A stretch of DNA of 15,948 bases from Anaerolineae bacterium (GTDB lineage: Bacteria > Chloroflexota > Anaerolineae > B4-G1 > SLSP01): NCBI GenBank assembly GCA_021107605.1, contig JAIOSN010000089.1, positions 1-15,948 of the forward strand, read 5' to 3'. The position numbers were made by a program, and so were the translations under genes. Under the pieces are notes generated by a model, which ran no database searches, was not told where the DNA came from, and saw only the letters and a program-made list of their open reading frames with translations. Below are positions 1 through 7,269 of the stretch, piece by piece. The first letter of the stretch is position 1. Every line of letters starts with the position of its first letter.

Positions 1-1448
1 AACGCGCTTTGCCTCCCCTCTCACTCTTACAGACCAGTCAAGGGATGAGGGTCAATGACGCCGAGACCCGCCGCAAAAGCCGCATTATCGAGGAGACCCT
101 GGAACAGTTCGGTATTCCGGCCGCGGTGACGGAGGTACGAATAGGGCCGACCGTCACTCAATTTGGACTCACGCCGGGGTATCTCCATGACGGCTCGGAT
201 GGCGCACAGGAACGCAAAGTGCGCATCAACCAAATTACCGCGCTCTCGGACGATCTGGCATTGGCGCTCGCGGCACGCACGCTCCGCATAGAGGCCCCGG
301 TACCCGGCCATGCCATCGTCGGCATTGAGGTACCCAACGACGCGACTGAGCGCGTCACCTTGCGCCATGTGCTGGCTAGCCCAGAGTTCAAAAAATGTGC
401 TGCGCCCCTCTGTTTCGCCGTCGGGCTGGACGTGGCCGGCAGTGCGGTGGTGGCCGATCTCGCGGAGATGCCACACCTTTTGATTGCCGGCACCACCGGC
501 AGCGGGAAATCAGTCTTCGTCAAATCGCTGGCCGCCAGCCTGGTAATGCGCAATACTCCTCAGGCACTGCGGATCATCGCGCTTGACCCCAAAATCGTGG
601 AGCTAAACCGGCTCAACGGCTTACCGCATCTACTCGGTTCAACCGAAACAGAGACCAAGCGCATGTTGCGCGTGTTACGCTGGACGGCGGTGGAAATGGA
701 TAATCGCTACAAAGAGTTTGAGAAGATCGGGGCGCGGAACCTGGATCAATACAATCGCAAAGCTAGCCAGCAAGGGGAAGAGACTAAACCGCGCATCGTC
801 GTCTTGATCGATGAGCTGGCGGATCTGATGATGGCCGCGCCAGATGAGACAGAACGTACCTTGACGCGCATCGCTCAGATGGCCCGCGCTACCGGCATCC
901 ATCTGGTGGTAGCCACCCAACGCCCCAGCACTGACGTGGTGACAGGGTTGATCAAGGCTAACTTCCCGGCCCGCGTCAGCTTTGCGACCGCCAGCAACGT
1001 CGATTCACGGGTTATCTTGGATACCCCCGGCGCGGATTCCCTCCTGGGCCAGGGCGACATGCTCTTCCTGCCGCCGGACGCTTCCGCGCCGCGCCGCATC
1101 CAGGGTTGCTTCATCTCCGAAGAGGAGCTCACAGCTATCATCGAATTCTGGCAGATTAAAGAGGGTCCCGCCCCCCACAAGGCTCCCTGGGACGTGGCCG
1201 CTGATAGACAAGGCCCCCAGAAACTACGTCTGGCCGGGGCGTCAGAGGACGCCAACTACCTCGAAAAGGCTCTGCAGATGGCCCGCACGCAGAAGAAAAT
1301 TACCACCTCCGGCATCCAGCGGCAGTTACACATCAGCTACCCGCGTGCCGCGCGTCTTATGGAAGAGCTGGAAGCGATGGGCGCGGTTGGGCCGAAGCGC
1401 GTGGCCGGTCGTAAACGCCGCGTGCTGCTGGGAGACGAGAACGAGTGA
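1..1448 (+). CDS. ftsK: FtsK/SpoIIIE-type DNA translocase, C-terminal part (5' end outside window)
   Basis: Hexameric ATPase motor that pumps double-stranded DNA through the division septum during chromosome segregation. The frame is open to the left edge. A TTG at position 9 is probably an internal Leu, because the first visible residues (PPLSLL) match the usual linker just before the motor, so the N-terminal membrane part is missing only because of the window edge. Counting from the codon at position 9, the alpha/beta motor shows Walker A GTTGSGKS at 161-168, the FtsK-typical DPKIVELNRLNGLPHLL segment near 193, Walker B VVLIDEL at 264-270, and ATQRPSTDVVTGLIKANFPA near 302. A winged-helix gamma domain follows (about 410-470, with TSGIQRQLHISYPRAARLME), which in FtsK reads polar KOPS-type sequences. 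The stop TGA sits in CGAGTGAG, a string like those ending comEA and ecfT here. A 7-base tandem repeat follows 25 bp later. Confidence 0.95.
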   Translation, partial: RALPPLSLLQTSQGMRVNDAETRRKSRIIEETLEQFGIPAAVTEVRIGPTVTQFGLTPGYLHDGSDGAQERKVRINQITALSDDLALALAARTLRIEAPVPGHAIVGIEVPNDATERVTLRHVLASPEFKKCAAPLCFAVGLDVAGSAVVADLAEMPHLLIAGTTGSGKSVFVKSLAASLVMRNTPQALRIIALDPKIVELNRLNGLPHLLGSTETETKRMLRVLRWTAVEMDNRYKEFEKIGARNLDQYNRKASQQGEETKPRIVVLIDELADLMMAAPDETERTLTRIAQMARATGIHLVVATQRPSTDVVTGLIKANFPARVSFATASNVDSRVILDTPGADSLLGQGDMLFLPPDASAPRRIQGCFISEEELTAIIEFWQIKEGPAPHKAPWDVAADRQGPQKLRLAGASEDANYLEKALQMARTQKKITTSGIQRQLHISYPRAARLMEELEAMGAVGPKRVAGRKRRVLLGDENE

Positions 1449-1469
1449 GTGGGAAGATAGATTCCACCG

Positions 1470-1497
1470 TTCCAATCCCTAATCCCTGATCCCTATC
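1470..1497. repeat. Short tandem repeat, period 7 (AATCCCT)
   Basis: AATCCCT, AATCCCT and GATCCCT occur back to back, followed by a partial copy, in the gap after the translocase gene. It is one of several 7-8 base tandem tracts that fill the intergenic spaces of this window. Confidence 0.7.
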
Positions 1498-1521
1498 TTT
1501 TCAACTAACCCATGAAGCTCT

Positions 1522-1596
1522 TTTGCGAATGGTGCGAATTAACGCGAAAAAAAAATCAAAAATCAGTGCAATCTGTGTAATCTGTGGTGAAAAATT
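1522..1596. repeat. Dispersed AT-rich repeat overlapping an upstream extension of the comEA frame
   Basis: The stretch holds GCGAATTAACGCG, an A run, then ATCAGTGCAATCTGTGTAAT and CTGTGGTGAAAAATT. The same style of sequence (GTGGTGAAAATT ends, AATCTGYG cores) recurs at 13653-13693 and 14095-14147, so I read it as a member of a dispersed non-coding family. It happens to be open in the comEA frame and would add 39 lysine-rich residues if the first ATG were taken as the start. Confidence 0.65.
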
Positions 1597-1639
1597 TACG
1601 TCGCGGTACACCAACCATGCAAAGTTCCAAAGACCCAAC

Positions 1640-2323
1640 ATGAATTCTTCCCCCGAACAACCCCAATCAGCAGCAGAAATCCGCACGGAGATGCGTGTGG
1701 AGGTACGCGGCTATCTGGTGCTGGTCACCCTGGTGAGCTTGGTCATAGGCGGACTGATCGGCTACTTCACGCCACGGAGCAGTGAGCAACCAGCCAGCAC
1801 CCAACTCGAACCGCCGCCGGGTTGGGGCGCAGCCTGCGTGGAGGTCGCCGTGGCGGGGACGCCCGCGCCCACAGCAACCCCCAAACCCCTGCGAGTTTAC
1901 CTCAGCGGCGCAGTGCGAGAGCCGCAGGTAGTGGTTCTCCCGGCGGATAGTTTACTGGCCGACGCTCTGGCGGCGGCTGGCGGCCCACTTCCCACCGCCA
2001 ACATGGAAACTCTCAATTTAGCCGCCCCACTGGTTGACCATCAGCACATCGTCATACCCACCGCCGCTGCCCCGCCGCTCGCCACTCCGCGAGAGGGGAC
2101 TGCCGCTAAGACGCCCACCACATCCACCCGGCTAAACATCAATACCGCCACAGCCGCAGAACTGGAAACACTTCCCGGTATCGGGCAGAGCAGAGCCATG
2201 GATATTATCGCTTACCGAGAAGCAGAAGGTGATTTCCAGCAGATCGAAGATATCCAATACGTCAACGGAATTGGGGAAAGTATCTTCGCCAAGCTCGCCT
2301 CGCTGATTACAGTTAGCGAGTGA
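1640..2323 (+). CDS. comEA: ComEA-like membrane-anchored helix-hairpin-helix DNA-binding protein
   Basis: ComEA binds double-stranded DNA outside the membrane and hands it to the ComEC channel during natural transformation. From the ATG at 1640 the protein has 227 residues: a short cytoplasmic start, one membrane helix (about 24-43), a Pro/Thr-rich linker, an SLBB domain (about 83-140, with LRVYLSGAVREPQVVVLPA), a second linker, and a C-terminal tandem helix-hairpin-helix domain (about 165-224, with LNINTATAAELETLPGIG and VNGIGESIFAKLA). This is the normal ComEA order and length. The frame is open back to an ATG at 1529, but that part is translated repeat, so I prefer 1640; neither start has a good ribosome binding site. 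No comEC is visible. The TGA stop lies inside the first unit of the GCGAGAAA-type repeat. Confidence 0.88.
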   Translation: MNSSPEQPQSAAEIRTEMRVEVRGYLVLVTLVSLVIGGLIGYFTPRSSEQPASTQLEPPPGWGAACVEVAVAGTPAPTATPKPLRVYLSGAVREPQVVVLPADSLLADALAAAGGPLPTANMETLNLAAPLVDHQHIVIPTAAAPPLATPREGTAAKTPTTSTRLNINTATAAELETLPGIGQSRAMDIIAYREAEGDFQQIEDIQYVNGIGESIFAKLASLITVSE

Positions 2324-2353
2324 GCGAGAAAGCGAGGCAGCGAGAAAGCGAAA
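2312..2353. repeat. Tandem repeat, period 8 (GCGAGAAA type), starting at the comEA stop
   Basis: Units GCGAGTGA, GCGAGAAA, GCGAGGCA, GCGAGAAA and GCGAAAAA follow one another. The second unit-length word contains the comEA stop. The 12-mer GCGAGTGAGCGA at 2316-2327 recurs in reverse complement at 10626-10637, 10662-10673 and 10957-10968. Confidence 0.85.
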
Positions 2354-2413
2354 AACAGATGGTGAAATAAAAATAGCAAATGTGCAAATCTTGGCGCCTA
2401 TGGTTCCGCACGA

Positions 2414-2450
2414 ACCTTCAACTTTCAACTTTCAACTTTCAACTTTTAAC
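2414..2450. repeat. Tandem repeat, period 7 (AACTTTC)
   Basis: CAACTTT is repeated about four to five times between comEA and the sensor gene, ending in CAACTTTTAAC. The same unit returns at 4631-4676 and as a fragment at 10069-10082. Confidence 0.85.
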
Positions 2451-2491
2451 GCCCTTTGTCTCTGCGCTGCTTTATGATAACCTAGAGAACT

Positions 2492-4558
2492 ATGAAACCA
2501 TTAACTAACATAAAAGCTAAACTTACCGAATTAACTGACCATATCCGCGCCCTCTCTCCGGGACGCAAAGCCCTCTTACTCTTGCTGCTGACCAGCTGGG
2601 CCTTGATGCTAATGCTCCACGTGGTAGCCTGGCAAGAGTACCACACACCCTTCCCGGGCTTCACCGTGGAACCTAACGGCCTCCTCACCCCCTTCGGACG
2701 TCCCAGTTGGGCGCGTTATCAGCTCGACGAACCGCTCCAGATACTACATCGCCTGGTCAGCGTAGACGGGACTCCCATTCCCAATAACCGCGCTCTCTTC
2801 CACCTGCTCCGTGATGAATACGCGGTAGGTGAAGAGGCTTTCTTCACCTTTGAGCTCCCCGACGGTACTGAGCGCACGGTACTTTTCCCGTTGGTTCCCT
2901 GGCCGCACCTGGATTTCATAGAGATCTTCCTGGTCCCGTACCTGGTCGGCCTGATCCTCCTGGGACTGGGGACTTGGGTCTTCTGGTCGCGTGACGACAC
3001 CGCCAGCGCCATTTTCACCGTCTTCTCCTGCACGTTAACTTTGAGCTTGAGCACCATCTACGACCTGACCGGTTCCGGCCTACTGCCCCACATCTGGATA
3101 GCAGCGATCTCCTTGAACGGAGCCATTATCATCCAGCTGGGATTGCTCTTTCCTCTGCCCCTCCGCTGGCTCCACGAACACCCCAAAAGCCAATACCTAC
3201 CCTACATACCCGCCCTCCTGCTATTGATTGCTGGGGAACTCACCCTCTACACCTGGCCCACCCCGTGGGCCATGGTTACTATCTGGCGACTCATCTATGT
3301 CCTGAACATCATCGGGGTCCTCTTTTTCCTGGCCCTCCAATGGCGCCGCATGCGCCACCCCCCCTCCGTCACCGTCCGCCGCCAGAGCCGTATCATACTG
3401 ATGGGAGCCACCATAGCCTTCGGGCCAAGCGCATTCTGGTTCCTAACAAACTTAGTAGGTTCTCCCGCCGCGTTCAGTGGTATCTTCTCCGCTCCCGTCC
3501 TCTTCTTCCCCCTCGCCACCGCCTACGCCATCCTCCGCCACCGGCTGACAGCTGTGGATCGCCTGTTGTCTAGAGGTGTTACCTACGGTATCCTCTCCCT
3601 CGTAGTGGTCGCCGCCTTCTTTGAGCTGACCCACATCCTAGCCAACGCGCTAGGAGAGTTCCTGGCCGATCCTTTCTTCCTCAGCGTCTTTGTCATGTTG
3701 CTGGTAATAATTTTTAACCCGCTCCGTGTTCTGGTACAACGTTTCATCGACTCCCTCTTCCTCCGCACCAAACCGGAAGAGGAGCACTCCATCCGCACAC
3801 TGAATCGGAAAATTGCCCCGTTGCTGGAGCTGGCCCCCATCTTGACCACGATAGGCCAACAGCTGGCCGAACATCAAATCACCCACGCCACGCTCTGGCT
3901 CTACAACGAAGTAGAGAGAGGCTACATGCCCTATGTGCTGGCCGAAGAGCAGCCAGCCACCGCCGGCCTCTGGCGCAAAGATCACGGATTGGTACGCACA
4001 ATTGAGAGCTACCAAACTGCCTTTTTCATCCAACAAGCCCCCTACAAAGGCAGTGTCTGTATTCCTCTGCACTATTGCCAGGGACTGATCGGCTGGTTCC
4101 TCCTACTGGAACGACAAATACCCTACTCCGCCGACGAGATGGAATACCTGACGGCCCTGGCTGAGAGCTGCGCCCCCACTTTGGACCGGGCCAGATGCTA
4201 CACGTATCAACGAGAGCGCACCATGTTGCTAACAGCTGCGCTCTCCAACATACCCTGTGGCGTGATCACCCTGGATCAACAGGGCAAAATCATCATCGTC
4301 AACGCCACGGCAGAGAGACTGTTGAATATCACCGCGTCCGAAGTATTGGGCGAGTATTATTTACCCGCTCTTACCCCCCTGCACAGCTCGTTGAACCAGC
4401 AGCTCAAAATAGCGCAAGCAGAAAATCGCCCTGTGCAACTGGAAATTCGCCTGACGCTGGCCGACCAGGAGACCTTGCCGCTGCGCCTGCATATTAGACC
4501 ATTGCACGATAATGACGGGGAAATAAGAGGGAACACCATCACCTTAGAACTTATTTAG
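2492..4558 (+). CDS. Multi-pass membrane sensor with PDZ-like, GAF and PAS regions, no kinase domain
   Basis: 688 residues. One membrane helix (about 26-46) leads to an extracytoplasmic segment of about 90 residues with PDZ-like features (LHRLVSVDGTPIPN, then VGEEAFFTFELPDG). A block of about seven to eight membrane helices follows (about 141-410), then the FNPLRVLVQRFIDSLFLR linker seen in 7TM-type sensor kinases. The cytoplasmic part is a GAF-like domain (about 440-565) and a PAS domain (about 575-688, with NIPCGVITLDQQGKIIIVNA). In related proteins this architecture continues into HisKA and HATPase domains. Here the frame stops right after the last PAS strand, at a TAG inside a tandem repeat. 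It may be a natural sensor-only protein that acts through a partner, or a kinase that lost its C-terminus. Signal and partner are unknown. A TATGAT about 14 bp upstream of the ATG could be a -10 element, but I find no -35. Confidence 0.85.
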   Translation: MKPLTNIKAKLTELTDHIRALSPGRKALLLLLLTSWALMLMLHVVAWQEYHTPFPGFTVEPNGLLTPFGRPSWARYQLDEPLQILHRLVSVDGTPIPNNRALFHLLRDEYAVGEEAFFTFELPDGTERTVLFPLVPWPHLDFIEIFLVPYLVGLILLGLGTWVFWSRDDTASAIFTVFSCTLTLSLSTIYDLTGSGLLPHIWIAAISLNGAIIIQLGLLFPLPLRWLHEHPKSQYLPYIPALLLLIAGELTLYTWPTPWAMVTIWRLIYVLNIIGVLFFLALQWRRMRHPPSVTVRRQSRIILMGATIAFGPSAFWFLTNLVGSPAAFSGIFSAPVLFFPLATAYAILRHRLTAVDRLLSRGVTYGILSLVVVAAFFELTHILANALGEFLADPFFLSVFVMLLVIIFNPLRVLVQRFIDSLFLRTKPEEEHSIRTLNRKIAPLLELAPILTTIGQQLAEHQITHATLWLYNEVERGYMPYVLAEEQPATAGLWRKDHGLVRTIESYQTAFFIQQAPYKGSVCIPLHYCQGLIGWFLLLERQIPYSADEMEYLTALAESCAPTLDRARCYTYQRERTMLLTAALSNIPCGVITLDQQGKIIIVNATAERLLNITASEVLGEYYLPALTPLHSSLNQQLKIAQAENRPVQLEIRLTLADQETLPLRLHIRPLHDNDGEIRGNTITLELI

Positions 4559-4630
4559 CCTGTTAGGCGTTAGTCTGTTAGCCTGTTAGGCGTTAGTCTG
4601 TTAGCCTGTTAGCCGTTAGCCTGTTAGCCG
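4555..4630. repeat. Higher-order tandem repeat built from TTAGCCTG-type 7- and 8-mers
   Basis: The tract is a run of TTAG-initial words. A 23-base composite made of TTAGCCTG, TTAGGCG and TTAGTCTG occurs twice. A 15-base composite made of TTAGCCTG and TTAGCCG then occurs twice, ending exactly at 4630. The first TTAG carries the stop codon of the sensor gene. Confidence 0.93.
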
Positions 4631-4676
4631 TTTAACTTTCAACCTGCAACTTTCAACTTTAAACTTTCGACCTTAG
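4631..4676. repeat. Degenerate AACTTTC tandem repeat
   Basis: TTTAACTTTC, AACCTGC, AACTTTC, AACTTTA and AACTTTCG follow directly on the TTAG tract and reach to 14 bp before the next start codon. This is the same unit as at 2414-2450, with more mismatches. Confidence 0.75.
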
Positions 4677-4689
4677 ACTTTGGATTTCC

Positions 4690-7107
4690 ATGATAATCTG
4701 GTACCTAACCTTACAGCTCTTCGCCCTGGCCGGCTTGCCGCTGGCCTTCGCCTGGCTGCGGAACCTCCCCTCGCGGGGCTACGCCGTCGCCAAGTCGTTG
4801 GGACTGCTCCTCAGCGGTCTCCTCTTCTGGTGGGGCAACATCCTCCACCTCTGGCCCAACCGCCCCGCCGCCATTCTCACCTCCGTTGGCCTCATCTTCG
4901 CGCTGGGAATCTGGCAAATGCGCGGACACTGGCCCGCACTCCGCGCCTGGTGGCAGACCCACCGCACCTTTATCTTACTCACCGAAGTCCTCTTCGCCCT
5001 CGCCTACTTGGGTTGGGCCGCCGTCCGCGCCACCCAACCGCAGATCGCCACGGCTGGCGGCGAGAAATGGATGGAGATCGCCTTCCTCAACGCCCTCCTC
5101 CGCTCACCCGCCATGCCGCCCCACGACCCCTGGCTCTCCGGCTACGCCATCTCCTACTACTACCTGGGCTACCTCCTCCTGGCCCTGCCCACCCAACTCT
5201 CCGGCCTCCCCAGTGCCATCGCCTTCAACCTGGGTAACGCCGCCTGGTTCGCCCTCGCTGCCGTCGCCGCCTACGGCGTGCTCTACGACCTGCGAAAAAC
5301 TCCCCGTCCCGGCGCGGCCCTCCTCGCTCCGCTCCTCCTCCTGCTACCGGGCAACGGTACCGCCCTCGCGCAACTACTGCACGCTCGCGGCCTCCTGCCG
5401 GCCGCCTTCTGGCGCTGGTTGGATATTCGCGGCCTCGCCGCCCCGCCCACTACCGCCGCCTGGCTCGCCCCCCCCCAATTCGATTGGTGGCGCGCCTCCC
5501 GCACCCTCCACGATTACGCCCCCATCAGCACCGCCGCCCACCCCCTCCACCAAGAAGTCATTGACGAGTTCCCCGCCTTCAGTTTCATCTTAGGCGACAT
5601 GCACCCGCACCTGCTCGCCCTCCCCTTCGTCCTCCTCGCCATCGCGCTCGCGCTAAACCTCTGGCGTCGTCCAGCCACGTTTAATTTTTGGGGGAATGAT
5701 GAAAGCGGTCCCCGTCCCTGGAGCGCACGCTTCCGTTTCTGGTCAGGATACGGCTTGGTGATCGGAGCGCTTGGCTTCCTCAATACTTGGGACCTGCCAA
5801 TCTATCTAGGGCTAACGGTTGCCGTGCTACTGCTGCGTGCCCGGCGGCAACAACCTACCGCGCCGCTCCTCGATCTCGGCTGGCAACTGCTGCCGGACGT
5901 GCTCCTCTTAGGCGTATACAGTATCCTCCTCTACCTCCCCTTCTGGATTGGATTGCGCTCCCAAGCCGGGGGCATCCTCCCCAACCTCTTCAACGCCACT
6001 CACTGGCCCCAATTCGCCGTGATGTTCCTGCCCCTCCTCCTCCCGCTGCTGGGAGTACTCCACGCCGTCGGCCGTCGAGCCGAGCTTCGCTGGCTGCCAA
6101 TCCTCGGCCAGAGCGTCCTGCTACTGGGCGGAATCCTCCTCGGCAGCCTTCTGCTCGGCGCGCTCGTCGGCACACCCTACCTCCAAGCCATCCTGCGCGG
6201 CGAGCCGCTCATGGGCCAAAACGTGGAACTGGACGTCGTCATCGCCGCGCTAACCCACCGCCTCCTCCATCCCTGGACAGCGTGGCTACTCCTCACCGGC
6301 GTCGTGGCCCTGCTGACCGCGTCCCTCCGCCCGCGAACGCCGCTCCTGGAGACCGATCTCGCCTTCCCCGCGCTCTTGGCGCTCCTCGGCTTGGGCCTGA
6401 CGCTGGCCCCGGAGTTCATCTTCCTCAAGGATATCTTCAGCACCCGGATGAACACCATCTTCAAATTCTACTTCCAAGCGTGGGTCTGCTGGAGTCTGGC
6501 CGGCGCGTGGTGGCTAACCCGAAAACCCACCCACACAATGCACCGCATCGCCCTGACCGCGAGCACTCTGTTGATCATGACCGGGCTGCTCTACCCGCTC
6601 TACGCCATACCCGCGCGCGCCTCCCAAAACCGCAACTTCTATGGCGAAGCGGGCGCAGGGACGCTAGACGGCGCGGCCTGGCTGGCGGAGAAACATCACG
6701 ACGGTTGGGCAGCCATCCACTGGCTCAACGCGCACATTGATGGGCGGCCGGTGATCTTGGAGACGCCCGGCGACCAGCATAAAGCCTATGTCTACGAAGG
6801 GCGCGTTGCCGCCTTCACCGGCCTACCGGCCGTGCTCGGCTGGGCCGGGCACGAATACCAGTGGCGCGGCAACTACGACGAGCAGGCCCGCCGCGAGCAA
6901 GACTTGGAGGTACTCTTCACCACCCTCGACCCGGCATTGACCAGAGAACTGCTAGCCCGCTACCACGTGACCTACATCTACCTCGGCCCCACGGAGCGCA
7001 ACCGTTACCCCGCCCCCGCCCTGGCAAAATTCGCGGAACTCTTCCCCGTGGTCTACCAGAACGATGGCGTAACGATCTACCAAGCACCAAAATGGGACGC
7101 AGATTAA
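4690..7107 (+). CDS. DUF2298 / Chlor_Arch_YYY family integral membrane protein
   Basis: 805 residues, very hydrophobic, with many predicted membrane helices through about residue 625 and a soluble C-terminal region of about 180 residues. The defining YYYxG motif is at 156-160 (SYYYLGYLL), next to the WLSGYAIS lead-in. Other conserved-looking blocks are EFPAFSFILGDMHPH at 293-307, FSTRMNTIFKFYFQAW near 588, and AAFTGLPAVLGWAGHEYQWRG in the tail. The family is known mainly from Chloroflexi and some Archaea and is of GT-C-like build; a role in transferring sugars from lipid carriers is suspected but not shown. The single-domain length of 700-900 residues fits. The next gene is its usual partner. 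The last four residues (WDAD) and the TAA stop lie within a dispersed GGACGCAGATT repeat. No clear ribosome binding site. Confidence 0.92.
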   Translation: MIIWYLTLQLFALAGLPLAFAWLRNLPSRGYAVAKSLGLLLSGLLFWWGNILHLWPNRPAAILTSVGLIFALGIWQMRGHWPALRAWWQTHRTFILLTEVLFALAYLGWAAVRATQPQIATAGGEKWMEIAFLNALLRSPAMPPHDPWLSGYAISYYYLGYLLLALPTQLSGLPSAIAFNLGNAAWFALAAVAAYGVLYDLRKTPRPGAALLAPLLLLLPGNGTALAQLLHARGLLPAAFWRWLDIRGLAAPPTTAAWLAPPQFDWWRASRTLHDYAPISTAAHPLHQEVIDEFPAFSFILGDMHPHLLALPFVLLAIALALNLWRRPATFNFWGNDESGPRPWSARFRFWSGYGLVIGALGFLNTWDLPIYLGLTVAVLLLRARRQQPTAPLLDLGWQLLPDVLLLGVYSILLYLPFWIGLRSQAGGILPNLFNATHWPQFAVMFLPLLLPLLGVLHAVGRRAELRWLPILGQSVLLLGGILLGSLLLGALVGTPYLQAILRGEPLMGQNVELDVVIAALTHRLLHPWTAWLLLTGVVALLTASLRPRTPLLETDLAFPALLALLGLGLTLAPEFIFLKDIFSTRMNTIFKFYFQAWVCWSLAGAWWLTRKPTHTMHRIALTASTLLIMTGLLYPLYAIPARASQNRNFYGEAGAGTLDGAAWLAEKHHDGWAAIHWLNAHIDGRPVILETPGDQHKAYVYEGRVAAFTGLPAVLGWAGHEYQWRGNYDEQARREQDLEVLFTTLDPALTRELLARYHVTYIYLGPTERNRYPAPALAKFAELFPVVYQNDGVTIYQAPKWDAD

Positions 7108-7183
7108 CGCAGATGGACGCTGATAAAAAATACTTTCCCGGAAAAACCAAGAAATCGGCGTTTTTCTGCGCGAATCTGCATCC
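7095..7183. repeat. Hairpin-type dispersed repeat with GGACGCAGATT / AATCTGCATCC ends
   Basis: The element starts GGACGCAGATTAACGCAGAT and ends CGAATCTGCATCC, so its two ends are near-perfect inverted copies (11 bases, one mismatch). A second member lies at 13978-14047. It has no coding capacity. The stop codon of the YYY-family gene lies inside its left end. Confidence 0.75.
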
Positions 7184-7227
7184 AAAATTAAAAGCGGGAG
7201 TCTACCAAAACGCCGACGTAATGTTCT

Positions 7228-7266
7228 CTACGCTAACTGCTAATCGCTAATCGCTAACAGGCTAAC
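7228..7266. repeat. Tandem repeat, period 7 (GCTAATC)
   Basis: GCTAACT, GCTAATC, GCTAATC, GCTAACA and GGCTAAC run up to a few bases before the ATG at 7270, leaving that gene without a recognisable ribosome binding site. Confidence 0.8.
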
Positions 7267-7269
7267 CCC

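Noticed and set aside
4555..4630. CRISPR-like array
   Set aside because: Units are 7-8 bases (23 and 15 in composite) with no unique spacers and no cas genes nearby.
4886..5593. Long Pro/Ser-rich + strand ORF overlapping the YYY gene
   Set aside because: It is an out-of-frame shadow of a GC-rich membrane protein gene; the composition reflects the other frame.
5787..6740. 317-codon + strand ORF inside the YYY gene
   Set aside because: Arg/Pro-rich shadow frame without start signals. The membrane protein frame has clear family motifs.
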